Shown: positions 46,952 to 57,850, numbered from the stretch's first letter. The stretch: DNA of 64,000 bases from Ascaphus truei (GCA_036426205.1 WSYH01000265.1:62001-126000), one strand, 5' to 3'. Numbers and translations are program-made. The notes: generated from the sequence alone by a model not told the origin.

Positions 46952-48515
46952 TTGTATGAAAGTGAACATCAGAACCTTCCAATGGAGGAGAATGAGACAC
47001 TGGAACTGGAGCCAGATATAATGGAGGAAGAAGTCGTAAGGGCAATGAGGCAATTAGCCAATGGAAAAGCCCCAGGAATCGACGGTGTACCAGCAGAAAT
47101 ACTCAGGCCCATACAAGCAGCAGCATTAACAGCGTTATGTAAACGCACATGGAGCACGTGTGAGTGGCCAAAAGAATGGAAAAGAGCAGTATTCATCCTA
47201 ATTCCGAAGAAGGGTAACATGAAGTATTGTTCGAATCAACGCACCATATCCTTGATACCACATGCAAGCAATATCCTTCTGAAGGTTATCCAACAATGCT
47301 TGAGTACAACTGTCGATAGGGAAATGCCAGATGTGCAAGCTGGCTTCAGGAAAGGCAGAGGCACTCGTGATCACATTGCCAACCTTCGATGGATTATGGA
47401 AAATACCAGGGAGTATCAGAAAGATCTCTACATGTGTTTCATCGATTATTCAAAGGCGTTTGATGTAATTGAGCACAACAATATCTGGACCTGCCTGAAG
47501 GAAATGGGCACACCACCACATCTGACCAAACTTATAAGATCACTATCAAGATCAAGAAGCTACAGTCCGAACGCCATAAGGAGACACGGATTGGCTCAAG
47601 ATGAGAAAGGGCACACGCCAAGGATGCATCCTATCACCAGCAGCTTTCAACATGTACGCAGAAGCTGTTATGCAGCGAGCAGGCCTGGATGAGTCCCAGA
47701 TTGGTTTGAAAATAGACAGCAGAAACATAAACAACCTCTGATACGCCGACGATACCACCCTGCTGGCTGAAAACAAGGAGGATCTCGAACATCTGATCGT
47801 GAATGTCAAAGAAGAAAGTGAGAAGGTTGGATTGCACTGAACATTAAGAATACAAAGATCATGACAACAGCAAAACATACGAACGTTAATATCAAGATCA
47901 ATAATGAGGAAATTGAAGTGGTTAAAGATTTTATCTTCCTTGGCTCCTAAATTGATCGCGATGGCGACTGCACCCCTGAGATTAAGAGATGGTTGGCACT
48001 TGGAAGAAATGCGATGATTAGTATGAACAACATCTGGAAGAGTAAAGATATCAGCTTGGCAACTAAATGCAGATTGGTCAGTGCGATCGTATTCCCAATA
48101 GCAATGTATGGTTGTGAAACCTGGACTTTGGGAAAGGCAGATAGGTGAACGATCGATGCATTTGAATTGTGTGTTGGAGATGTCTGCTGCGCATTTCATT
48201 GGACAGCCAGAATAAGAAACCAAGCAGTCCTGGAATGGAGCAAACCGATAATCTCATTGGAGGCCAAAATAACAAAGCAAAAGCTCTCCTACTTTGGTCA
48301 CATCATGCGAAGCAAGTTGCTTGAGAAGGACGTCATGCTTGGAATGACAGGTGGTAAAAGAGGAAGAGGCCACCCAAGAACACGCTGGCTAGATACCATC
48401 AAGAAAGATACTGGACTGAACATAGCAGAATTGTAAGAAGCCATGAGAGATCGGAAGACATGGAGCACACTGATCCATAGAGTGGCCGAGAGTCATACTC
48501 GACTGAACGGATAGA
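46952..48515 (+). pseudogene. RTE-type LINE, 5'-truncated RT and C-terminus
   Basis: The open first part reads ANGKAPGIDGVPAEIL, WPKEWKRAVFILIPKKG, QAGFRKGRGTRDHIANLRW and CFIDYSKAFDVIEHNN, the RT of RTE/BovB-like elements. After frame changes near 47580, GCILSPAAFNMYAEAVMQ, YADDTTLLAENKEDLEHL near 47740 and VFPIAMYGCETWTLGKA near 48085 follow. The C-terminal block KLSYFGHIMRSKLLEKDVML and GRGHPRTRWLD near 48280-48410 is open. No endonuclease precedes it. Several stops and shifts; clearly dead. Confidence 0.85.
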
Positions 48516-50386
48516 GAGAGAATTAAAAAAGTAGTGATATTATGTACTCCTAAGTACCACCACATTTTGCCCCCTAATTATAGGGATACATTTGTTGGCC
48601 AAAGATATAAAATACAAGGTTTCAGCAACATGTGATTTTGATTTGCCAACTTCTTGTTTCTTCCTAGACAATTTATACATATTTATTTATTTTCGCAGTG
48701 ACAATGAATTTAAATGTTACTATTATGGTAAAAAGTAACCAACAGTGCTAGCAAACGGTACCACTTGTAAGCACTTGACATTTTCCATTCAAGTATTGTG
48801 TTTAATGTAGACAATGTCACTTTTGTTAAGAATCGTTCCCCGTTATTAGGACCAGGCCAAACCCTAGGCATCCCACAGGTAAGGTACCGCCTAGGGGTGG
48901 AATGTTTCAGGGGGCGGCCACTCCTGGCCACACTATTTTTAATAGGTTTGAAGAATTGGGTCACTGGAGATGGCCTGTGTTGATTTCAGCTCCTGCTTCC
49001 TGAGATGCTTACCTCTATAGGGAGTGCCAGTGTCTCAGCACAGTTTAAATGTCCTGCATCACGTTAGTCAAAGGAATCACAACGTCACAGCTTCCAATTG
49101 GCACCTCCTACAGAGGTAAGTATTTCAGGAAGTAGGGGGTCCTCGCAGCTGAAATCAAAGGAGTCCAGCTCCCGAGACCCCCTGCTTCAAGCCAGGGGGT
49201 GGGAGGGGAAATTTCAAGGGTGGGTGGAGATTGGTGTGGGGAGGGGGGAAGGAGAGGAGCATGATTAGGACTAATACGCAGAAGGAATGGCCTCTGGTTT
49301 GGTTTTAATCCTAGGACACTAAGGAGCAGTGCTCACTCAGTGGCACGTGGGCCAATAAAATTCTGCAATTCATGAAAATGCGGCTTCCTAGTGGCTCTTG
49401 TGATGCGGGAGATTTAGACCTCAATTTTGTTTCTTCATGAGGGGATTGCACTGACGCTACCTTCATAGCGTTTTTCTGCTCAGGGGACTCCCTGCTTCCC
49501 ATCCAAATTTAAAAAAAGGTGTGCACGATTGTCTGACAACCCTGCCTCATAATCAGTATCCCTCTATAAGTCCCATTATTTAATATGGTGGTAATTCCAA
49601 AAGGCATAGTTGTCGTCCCGTTTTTTAAACAATACCAAATGTTAACACAGGTACGGATGTAGCACATCTCACTGTCTCTGGAGTCATGAAAGTAAAAGGC
49701 TGGGGATCTGTAGAGCAAGTTATTGCTATGGGGGTCGATGCTTCCAGATCGTACCGCCCAAATGCTTGGGAAGCCGCAGTCGCCTCCCCGCAGCTTGCTC
49801 CAGTGCAGAGACATCGGAGCTGGCTACATCTGTATATTGTATACGAAAGAAAAATATAAAGCCGCTCACCTAGTTCAAACCCAAATGTATGTATATTCTA
49901 TCAGGAAAATAATGTATGTGCAAATGGGGATAATAGTCAAACTAAAACGATAATGATCAAAGAGCGATCACAAAGTACCCCAAACAAAGCACTCAATACA
50001 TACTGTATATCATGGTTATTTTACTGGACAATAATGGTCCTTCCAATTGTTATGGAAAAGGGCAGTCAAATGACTGATATAACCAACAGTTAAAACTAAA
50101 AAAAAAATAAAGCTTTAATCCATATCCAAAATATATTAAACAACAAAATTAAGTATACTGTATACATGGAAAGTAATATCTCATAAAATCCTCTTTGTTA
50201 TGTTGACTCTGAAGGTCATAGGGATATACATATAGTAGATAATACAGCTCAACCCCATTATAGCGCGATCTGCTACAACGTGGATCCGATTATAACGCGG
50301 TCTGAGCATGGCTCCCGATTTAAAAACAGCTCCATTTTATTTTATCATTTATAAATTATACCATATCATACAGGAATCGAACCCTG
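48516..50386. other. Unannotated; foldback-family copy at 49115-49195; possible transposon end at 50249
   Basis: AAGTAGGGGGTCCTCGCAGC and CTCCCGAGACCCCCTGCTTC (49130-49187) are another short copy of the foldback family. At 50249 CAGCTCAACCCCATTATAGC with nearby ATTATAACGCGG resembles the terminus of a mariner/Tigger-like element, without a partner end. Nothing else recognised. Confidence 0.4.
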
Positions 50387-50592
50387 GCTGCTGTTTGTAT
50401 TGACTTTATTTAGGTATGCTAATGCAGTGTTTAATAATGGGCAAATAATCTATTATCCATATCTGGATAATAGTAATTTTGCACATTATTGTACTGTATG
50501 TGCTGGGAGGAGGGCGGGAGGGGGGTCGTGTATTGATGTTTGTTAATTGTTTTGTAAATATACATTTTAATTATAGTGTAGATGTGCAGGTG
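50387..50592 (+). repeat. Interspersed repeat R5, uninterrupted copy A
   Basis: TGGCTGCTGTTT to GTAGATGTGCAGG. The same sequence recurs as 53458-53518 plus 54584-54702 plus 55102-55135, where two insertions split it. This copy therefore records both empty sites. It ends where the following minisatellite begins. Confidence 0.88.
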
Positions 50593-51020
50593 TGACTGAG
50601 TGTGTGCGTGTGACTGAGTGTGTGCGTGTGACTGAGGGTGTGCGTGTGACTGAGGGTGTGCGTGTGACTGAGAGTGTGCGTGTGACTGAGGGTGTTCGTG
50701 TGACTGAGAGTGTGTGTGTGACTGTGCGTGTGACTGAGAGTGTGCATGTGACTGCGTGTGACTGTGACTGTGTGTGCGTGTGACTGTGCTTGTGACTGAG
50801 TGCGTGCATGTGACTGAGTGTGCGTTCGTGTGACTGAGTGTGCAAGCATGTGACTGTGAGTGTGCAAGCGTGCGACTGTGAGTGTGCGTGACTGAGTGTG
50901 CGTGTGACAGTGTGTGTGTCTGTGTGTGACACAGTGTGTGTGTGTGTGTGTGACAGTGTGTGTCTGAGTGCGCGTGTGTGTGACACAGGGTGTGTTTGAC
51001 TGTGTGTGACACAGGAGGTG
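50583..51020. repeat. GTGTGACTGA minisatellite
   Basis: Units of 16-20 bp built on GTGTGACTGAG and TGTGCG, becoming (TG)-rich after 50910. Histidine/serine/threonine-rich frames on the minus strand are artefacts. Confidence 0.93.
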
Positions 51021-51059
51021 AGTACGAGTATATATGAATGACGGATGGCAACGCTGGGC

Positions 51060-51960
51060 CCCTCCTCCATCTTGATCGGGTGCTCGGTGTAGCAGGAAGA
51101 GCCGTCCCTGAAGTCCTCCTGTGAAGTTGTCCTAGGATGACTCGGGCCCCCCCACTTCCCCAGGGTGGGGCGGCTCCTCGTCTTCCACCTCAGCCCCCCT
51201 CAGCTCCTAGGTCTCCTCCGCCTGCTCACCTCCCCTGCACGGGGGGTCCAGGGGGAGAAGCAGGATCCCTGCATTTCCGCCTTCCCCCAGATATCCACCA
51301 GGGCGCGGGTCTCCATGTCAGACAGACATCCCGCCGGGCAGGGGGTCGGTGACCAGCCCGGAGATGAGCTAGCAGCAGGAGGCAGGCATGTGAAGCAGCG
51401 GCAGCGCAGGGAGGCGTCCGTGGCGTCCGCAAGCCGTGGCGTCCGTGAGCATCGCCATGACTACCGCATGCGCGGCATGTCAGCGGGCGCGGGGAACAGC
51501 GCATGCGCGGCATGGCAGCGGACGTGTGGGGGGGAATGGCGCCGCTGCCAGCCACTTCTGCGCATGCGTGGCGTCCGGCAGTGTCGCCATGACTACTGCA
51601 CATGCGCGGCGCGGGCAGCGCAGAGCTTGGCGGTGGCTGAATAGGTCCCCTTGCTGCCTGTACCCGAGTGAGATTAGCAGCGCATGCGCAGGGGGGCTCT
51701 GTGGAGTCTCCAGCCCGGCAGAGCGCGCGACTGGGACAGAGAGCGGGTCTGGTCCCAGGAGCCGGTGCGGGTTGCCCCGGATGCCGCCCGTGCCCATCTC
51801 CACCTGAGGGAAATTGCGGCCGTTATGTCGCGGCTGGGACAGAGAGCCCGGGGAGACGCTGTACTGTACATTAGCAATGCATGTGGGGGGAATTGCGGCC
51901 ATTAGGAGCGGCGCCGGCGGCTATCGCCGCCGCCGCCGCATCTGATTTTTTGAGCGGGTG
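51060..51960. promoter_or_regulatory. CpG-rich block with NRF1-type palindromes
   Basis: Markedly richer in G, C and CpG than its surroundings. GCGCATGCGC or near matches occur about five times (near 51467, 51498, 51560, 51600, 51680), the binding word of NRF1. Internal repeats such as ATCGCCATGACTACCGCATG and GTCGCCATGACTACTGCACA show tandem duplication. No protein pattern is convincing on either strand. It may be a CpG-island promoter or the 5' end of a transposable element. Confidence 0.45.
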
Positions 51961-52267
51961 TGATGTCAGTGTTGGGGTCGGGCTGAGCCAGAACACAGCC
52001 CGGCCTCAACTGCCAGCACTGACGTCACATCCGTTTCATTTCTGTCTCCACAATCCATTTTTGCCCCAGTTCGAATGAGAATGAAAGAAGTTTCACTTCA
52101 AAAAGCAGTTTGATCTAAATGATCTACGCCGCCGACAAGATGTTACGAAGCTGTCTCCTCACTCGATGCACTGGAGGGTTCCCGTCTCGCGTCTCTCAGA
52201 GCTCGCGCACTTCTGGATTGCAGGGAAATCTCGCGGTAGTTTGGAGTCAGTCAGTGATAGCTTTGGT
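51961..52267. other. Unannotated; edge of CpG-rich block
   Basis: GC falls gradually. No feature recognised. Confidence 0.4.
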
Positions 52268-52313
52268 GACACTCGACGCGTTTCTCCTCATCCAAGGTTT
52301 CTTTAGGAGTGTC
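52268..52313 (-). ncRNA. Degenerate hammerhead-like motif (PLE type)
   Basis: On the minus strand GACACTC and GAGTGTC (7-bp stem I) enclose CTAAAGA in place of CTGATGA, then GAGAAACGCGTC, the GAAA and short stem III of PLE hammerheads. Probably an inactivated pseudo-LTR remnant. Confidence 0.4.
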
Positions 52314-52401
52314 TTGCATTCTAATTACAGGTGTTTAAATACCTCTCCTAATGCTGCTATTGGCTAAACATTAACCAATGAGGCACACGAATGCGTCTAA
52401 C

Positions 52402-52523
52402 ATGACGTCACGAAATCCAAGATGGCCGGCGTCACATGGTATTTCAGCCAATCAGAGTGTGGAATTGGTTGCCACGATCTGATTGGCTGAAATACCATGT
52501 GACGCCGGCTTCGTGACGTCATC
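52402..52523. repeat. Foldback with TGACGTCA ends
   Basis: ATGACGTCACG at the left and CGTGACGTCAT at the right; inside, GGCGTCACATGGTATTTCAG pairs with CTGAAATACCATGTGACGCC around a centre near 52463. The arms carry CRE-like TGACGTCA and CCAAT/ATTGG words, so it could act as a promoter element. Confidence 0.78.
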
Positions 52524-53457
52524 TTAAAGGCAAATGAAGTACAGCCATTCTGGTTGGCTCGCATCATTCCCTTTAAGTGACGTCATGTCAAAAAAAAAAA
52601 TTAAAGTCGGAACATGGTTTGAACACCCAATCAGGTGGCTGTTAACCATTTTGAGGCTAAATGTGACATCACAAGCCCTATTTAAGGCCGTGACTCCTCA
52701 TTTGAGCCCAAGAAGACGACGAGACAACATCGGTTGGGATTTACCATGGGGTTTTTTGGATTGACAGATGAAGATAGAAGATCAAGAAATGGTGACAGAT
52801 GAAGATAGAAGAAGGTGATTAAAGAAAGAAAAAAGAAGATTTGGGTACCTGATCTGGATCTTCATGGCGGATGGCATCGGATGCTGTTGGAGGCCTTCAA
52901 GGTACGTGAGCTTCCTGTTACCCCGGGAGTCGGAGGGCCACCGCTTCTAATGGTAAGTAATATATTGAATGTTTGTAAATGACTTTTTTTACAGGTTTTT
53001 TCATTGGATGTGATGGTTGATTTTTTTGGGGAAGGCACATTGACTGATAATATATTAATCTGTACTACTTTAGGGTACAGATTAATACATTATTATGACA
53101 ATATTTGGGGGGCATTTGTGGCTTGGTATTGCTGTTGGTTTTTTAATGTCAGTTTCTTATGTGGATGTCATTGTTTGTTTTTTTCATGCTTAATGTAATA
53201 AAATGTTTGCAATTGGTGTTCGTTTGTAGTTAATGTTGTATTATGTTAGCTAATGTGTTTTATGGTTCTTTCAGAGATTGTTTGAATGTATTTCTTTGTC
53301 TTTTAATGTTTACATTTATTAATGTTGTAATTAATTGGTTTGATTGGTTAGTGTTACTATTCATTTTGAGTTGGTTTAGGAATTAATTGGTTTAATTGGT
53401 TAATGGTTTAATTAATTCATTGATGATGTTGTTACTGCTTGTATTCATTGGATTAGC
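52524..53457. other. Unannotated; TATA-like box at 52678
   Basis: CTATTTAAGGC at 52678 is followed by A/G-rich repeats (GACAGATGAAGATAGAAG twice, 52764-52815) and donor-like GGTACGTGAG at 52900 and GGTAAGTAA at 52951. This might be the 5' end of a transcript, but no coding exon is supported. Bases 53160-53460 are TTAAT-rich. Confidence 0.35.
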
Positions 53458-53518
53458 TGGCTGCTGTTTTTATTGACTTTATTTAGGTATGCTAATGCAG
53501 TGTTTAATAATGGGCAAA
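53458..53518 (+). repeat. Repeat R5 copy B, left part
   Basis: Matches 50387-50448 and breaks off at GGGCAAA, where a gypsy-derived insertion begins. Continues at 54584. Confidence 0.88.
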
Positions 53519-53761
53519 TGTCACGCTGCACTCGTGGGGATCCCCTGCATAGCGGTTGAGAGCCAGGAGACGAGGGTCCAAAGCCGCGGGGAGATCCGGA
53601 GAGGACAACGCCGCAGCTGCCATGGCAGAGGAGCCTGGGGAATACTGCAACAAGGAGATTCTTGAGAGCTCTTGCGTCATGGAGTTGAGTTGCACCTCCA
53701 CCTGGAGAAGTCGATCCATGGCACTGGATGGCTCAACCTCTTCGGGGTCCATGTCCGTTGG

Positions 53762-53771
53762 GCTGAGCATA
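53762..53771 (-). other. Putative self-primed primer binding site (second copy)
   Basis: Minus-strand TATGCTCAGC starts two bases after the LTR end and overlaps the gag ATG. It is the exact reverse complement of GCTGAGCATA inside the LTR at 54183-54174. Confidence 0.7.
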
Positions 53772-54173
53772 ATGTCACGCTGCGCTCACCACGGACAAGG
53801 AGGGACCCGGAACTGAGGTGAGAAGGGTAACACCTGCACTGACAGCTGCGGGGACACGCCTGGAAGGTGGATAGTAGGCATCCGGAACTGCACGGGAGTA
53901 AGGGTGAAAGTTCAGATACTCGCCGGATGTTTTGGGAGGTTCCAGTAGAATAGTCGGTGCCGAGAGCCTGGGGTCCAGAGCAGGGAGGTAGGTCGAATCC
54001 GTAAGCCGAGGTGGAGGGTCGGAGAGTGCGGGAGTTCAGAGGGCAAGCCAAGGGTTGAAATCCAGAGCTGGTCCACAGCCAAGCCGGTTCGGTACACAGG
54101 AGATCACTAGGGAAGACAGAGACAAAAAACACTAAGGCAGGCACGACCGTGGGTAACGCAGGTCACACAAAGC

Positions 54174-54214
54174 TATGCTCAGCCAAAGAAGGAATGGCTG
54201 AGCAGGGTATAAAT
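54174..54214 (-). promoter_or_regulatory. TATA-like box and self-primer block in second LTR
   Basis: Minus-strand ATTTATA at 54214-54208 is about 28 bp before GCTGAGCATA (54183-54174), the predicted RNA 5' end. Spacing matches the first LTR (11159/11190). Confidence 0.65.
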
Positions 54215-54583
54215 CGGAAGAGAGCCCAATAGGAAGAGGGGGAGTGATGGTGGAGCGGCCCCAAGGAAGGCAGGGATAGGTGAGGGAAGATTGTCACAGC
54301 TGATGACGCGAGGCTTGTGGGCGGTGCACGCGCATCAGGCGTGTGCACCGTGCGGGAGAGGTACGCGCGTCCCGAGCTGGGGGCGGGAGCTCCTCCTGCG
54401 GGAGGACGTAAAAGTCCGTGGGCGTGCACACGCATGCGCGCGTCCCGTAGCAGCCGCGGGGATCAGGGATGAGGAAGGAAGGTCCAGTTCGCGGCGGTGA
54501 AGCAGTGGAGCCGGAGCGTGCCGGGTGAGTAGAGTCGCGGGGGGAACACTCTTTGAGAGAGGTGTTCCCCCTGGGACCTTACA

Positions 54584-54704
54584 GCAAATAATCTATTATC
54601 CATATCTGGATAATAGTTATTTTGCACATTATTGTACTGTATGTGTTAGGGCGGAGGGGGGGAGGGGGGGTCGTGTATTGATGTTTGTTAATTATTTTTT
54701 AATA
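54584..54704 (+). repeat. Repeat R5 copy B, middle part
   Basis: Resumes GCAAATAATCTATTATCC as in copy A at 50443 and stops at TA, where the TA-target MITE begins. Confidence 0.88.
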
Positions 54705-55101
54705 CTGCACCGACACACTTTATTCGAGCAAATACCCAGTATGTACCTGGCAGATACCTGGAATGCGCCGCTCCTCACCTCTGACAAGCCCCGTTGCGTT
54801 TGCCTTCCCAGCCTGGGTTCATGCCTGGCTGACGGGCGGCTGATCTGTTAAATGATAATGATGAGGATTTAATAGGCTGCAATGCTTCGCGTGTCTACCA
54901 GATGGCATAAATTCATGAATTGTAATGCAGTATATATATATATACTGTGCAGTATTGCAGCCAGTGGGAATAAAATGCTTCAATCCCTGCCTTGAAAATA
55001 ACCCAATGCACTCGGGCAGAAAACAGTCACAAACCTCAATACACCCGGGTATACCCGAATTCGTGGGACTAGCCGAGCTCGAATAAAGTGTGTCGCCAGT
55101 G
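54705..55101. mobile_element. TA-target MITE, copy 2
   Basis: 397 bp, nearly identical to 31575-31964, flanked by TA at 54703-54704 and 55102-55103. Copy A of repeat R5 shows the site with a single TA (AATATACATTTT near 50570), confirming both the boundaries and the 2-bp duplication. Confidence 0.9.
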
Positions 55102-55103
55102 TA

Positions 55104-55396
55104 TACATTTTAATTATAGTGTAGATGTGCAGGGGGTCTCCGGAGCTGATCCACGTTGGTTTCAGGTCAGAGGACCCCCTACTTCAGGAGATACAGGCCC
55201 CGTTATGGGGTGCCAGTATCCCCTGCACTTTCAAGCGTCCGCGTCACGTGACCGGGACATTGAAATTCTGCAGGGGATACCGGCACCCCATAAAGGGGCC
55301 TGTATCTCCTGAAGTAGGTGGTCCTCGTACCTGAAACCAATGCTGTTCAGCTCCGGAGACCCCCTGCTCATGTACACTATAATTAAAATGTATTTA
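55104..55396. repeat. Foldback-family element, full palindrome
   Basis: Left arm TACATTTTAATTATAGTGTA with AGGGGGTCTCCGGAGCTGA is mirrored by CAGCTCCGGAGACCCCCTGC and TACACTATAATTAAAATGTA. Inner pairs include CAGGGGATACCGGCACCCCA against TGGGGTGCCAGTATCCCCTG. Centre near 55250. Same family as the inner part of 8330-8995. Confidence 0.85.
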
Positions 55397-56169
55397 TTTA
55401 TTGTACGATCGCCTGTAACAGCCTTGCATGGAGATGGCAAATCTCCATGCAAATGTTGCAAGCGGCTTTTTTTTCTATCAGCTAGCGTACGTAAAGGTTA
55501 AGAACGCTAGCAGGGGGAAAAAACATTGCACCCACGATAAGCCAGTTTTGGGCACGTCCGATAAAAAATGGGCTGAGGGCCTTAGTGAATCGCGCCGCCG
55601 GCTTCATTTTTTAATCGGACGTGCTAATTTGTTTCAGGCCGGCGCGATAGCTCAGAGCTTAGTGCATAGCCCCCTATGTCTGCTCTTTTCTCTTATCACT
55701 GCAAGCGTTAAAGAAACCTCCCTGAACCGCACAACATTGGGGTTGACGTAAAGAAACAAACTTGCAACTTTAAAGATACCTTTATATACATGTTGCCACA
55801 GTTCAATCTGTGAGTATCTAATTCATTGGATGAATGAAATTTGGATTCCTTATCTGAAGTTGTAGACATATTGCACTATTTTGTATATGTTTCTTCTTTT
55901 ACATGTCATTGCGCTCCCTAACCACCTTGGACATCGCTATATCATGAGGATTAAGAAAGAAATCCTGGATTAAGGTTGAGCAGCATCGTACAAAGATATT
56001 TATTCACATAATATATATATTTTTTCTGTTTATAGTCACTGAACACTATAAGATTTATTTAAATCACTGCAAACTCACTTTATTATATTGTTCACTAAGA
56101 TCATTTATTTAAAAGATCACAATCTTGATTTGAGCGCTATTAGACAACACCTCTTTTTTAGAAACATTT
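55397..56169. other. Unannotated; possible Harbinger MITE 55560-55675
   Basis: GGGCCTTAGTGAATCGCGCC at 55578 and GAGCTTAGTGCATAGCCCC near 55655-55673 look like termini of amphibian Harbinger MITEs, and CCGATAAAAAATGG is mirrored by TTTTTTAATCGG. Boundaries uncertain. Beyond 55680 nothing was recognised. Confidence 0.4.
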
Positions 56170-56870
56170 CCTCCACTGTGACAGAGGGTACGGAGTCAAG
56201 AAAGGCAGGTAGGAGAGTTAGGAAGAGGAGGTATAGACTATGTGGATACAGAGGGGATGCCTTGGTGAATGAAATCCACCATAGCCTTCAAATAGTCGGC
56301 AAAGTCTAATGGATTAAGATAAACAGCATTTGTAGATCTGAGGAGAGAGTCAATGACAGAGAGGAGGCAGTGTGTGTTAGACGTGAGCATGTTGATTAGT
56401 GAATAAAAGTAGCTTTGTTTAGACTGGGAAAGAGCAGAGTTAAAACATGATCAAAATAATTGGGTAGCGGAGGAGTCAGTTAGAGTATAAGATGTCCTCC
56501 AGAAGTGTTTAGAGGAGTGCAGGAGCAGAGAGGTGTCATCAATATAGAAATTGAAGTCCCCAAGAAGATGAGTCAGAGGAGAGAAAGATGGATAACCAGG
56601 ATTCAAAGACAGAGAAAGGTAGTAGAGGTAAGTGGTTGATAGAGGACATCCACGTGGAGTAAAAGAGGAGAGAAGAGCTGAACAGTATGAGCCTTAAAGG
56701 AAGAAAAAGAAGGAAACATAAGAAGTGTTTGATAGCAGAAGAGGGAGAAGAGAAGAAGGCACACACCTTCGCCCCTGCCATCAGGGCACGGAATGTGGGA
56801 AAAAGAAAACCCACCATAAGATAGAGTCCAATGATAGAGGCATGGAAAAATCCTGGGCCCCTTGTCAACT
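56170..56870 (-). pseudogene. L2 fragment (endonuclease and linker), antisense
   Basis: Minus-strand reading FRALMAGAKV, STWMSSINHLP, FESWLSIFLSSDSSS parallels the L2 at 41035-41320. Sequence nearer 56400-56500 corresponds to the later L2 part at about 41800-41930, so an internal deletion joins the two at about 56535. Multiple frame breaks. Confidence 0.7.
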
Positions 56871-57718
56871 AAAATGTTACCTCTGGCACCTAAAAGCTAT
56901 GCGAGCTGTCAGACACGCTCCCTTCTTCTCACTCATCTTTTCTCTCTTTTCCTGTCATGTTTCTATTTACATCATAGCAACAGGAAAAGATTTCGGAAGG
57001 GAGATGAGCATCAGCTCCATAAGAGACAGCATGGAGCACCTGCACTGAAGCATACAGATCGTCTCCTACTTAACAGGCATGGACCAGAAGGTTACAACCC
57101 ATGTACCTCAAATTATACCCTCCTCCTGGAACGCCTCTCAACACTTTCCCCACCCTGAGACTACATCTTAACTCTCCCCCACACTCGGACATTTGATTCC
57201 CTTCCCTCCCTGAATACATTTGAACCCCTTCTCCCTTCCTGGTACTTGATTTCAACCTCCTTCCCCACAGTGGGACTACATCATAACCCCTTGTGTGAGA
57301 AAAGAATTTGGTGCAATTAGCGCTAAAAGCTGAAGATAAATATTGAAATATAAAGTGCGTGTAGTGCAAATGTTAACACTAAAAAACCTTAAAATATTAA
57401 GGCAAGGCTGCCAAGAATAACTGACCCAAGACACAGTCCGTGAAATCACAAAACAAACAATACAAACGGCGCCTATAAAGTCCAAAAGTAGTCTGTACAG
57501 AGTCCAATTTTATTGAAGTGCAAGAAAGTTGTTTCCAATCTTGTACTTCCAGGGTCCACAGTGTGTCACTGTCTTTCCCCAAGAAATGTCTTCCCCCAGC
57601 TCAACAGACCCCCAATACATCAACAAACCCCCCAAATCCTCCCCCAACAAACTTCTGGCTGGCTCCTAAGTTTTATATACTTTTGTTCCCCCTTGGTGTT
57701 ATATCTGTAACAGAGTAT
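56871..57718. other. Unannotated sequence
   Basis: Pyrimidine-rich with diverged CTCCTTCCCC words at 57110-57280; no gene or terminus recognised. Confidence 0.4.
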
Positions 57719-57850
57719 GGGCCTCATGCAGTAAGCGACGAATATGTGAAATCGGCAAGCTTACCGATTAGTCATGTTATTGGCGATTTTTCCTCTCTGT
57801 ATGCAGTAAGTGCCGAATACATTCAAAATCAAGGCGAAAACAAATCCGCC
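57719..57850 (+). mobile_element. Probable left terminus of Harbinger-type element
   Basis: GGGCCTCATGCAGTAAGCGA at 57719 is followed by a diverged inner repeat TATGCAGTAAGTGCCGAATA near 57801. The GGGCCTCATGCA(G/C)TAAG pattern resembles amphibian Harbinger ends. It lies 490 bp upstream of a Harbinger-type Myb gene. No matching right end is present, so the element probably continues beyond the window or is truncated. Confidence 0.45.

Larger units (their letters stand above)
53519..54583 (-). mobile_element. Deleted sushi-type gypsy element: LTR plus gag start, TSD GCAAA
   Basis: Minus strand: LTR from 54583 (TGTAAGGTCC) to 53773 (GCGTGACA), 811 bp, then the start of gag (MLSPTDMDPEEVEP, LNRYAGDPHEC) to about 53535, then a last GCAGCGTGACA that repeats the LTR end. 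GCAAA at 53514-53518 and 54584-54588 is a 5-bp target-site duplication. The element has therefore lost everything between gag codon ~80 and the final bases of the 3' LTR, with short homology (TGCAG/CGCAG) at the join. A TATA-like ATTTATA (54214-54208) precedes the self-primer block GCTGAGCATA (54183-54174). Same family group as 10742-17666. Confidence 0.88.

Noticed and set aside
50431..51051. Histidine-serine-rich minus-strand frames over 200 codons
   Set aside because: They come from the GTGTGACTGA minisatellite.
51165..51644. Alanine/arginine-rich frames in the CpG-rich block
   Set aside because: GC-rich DNA lacks stops; overlapping frames on both strands are equally long and none shows a domain.
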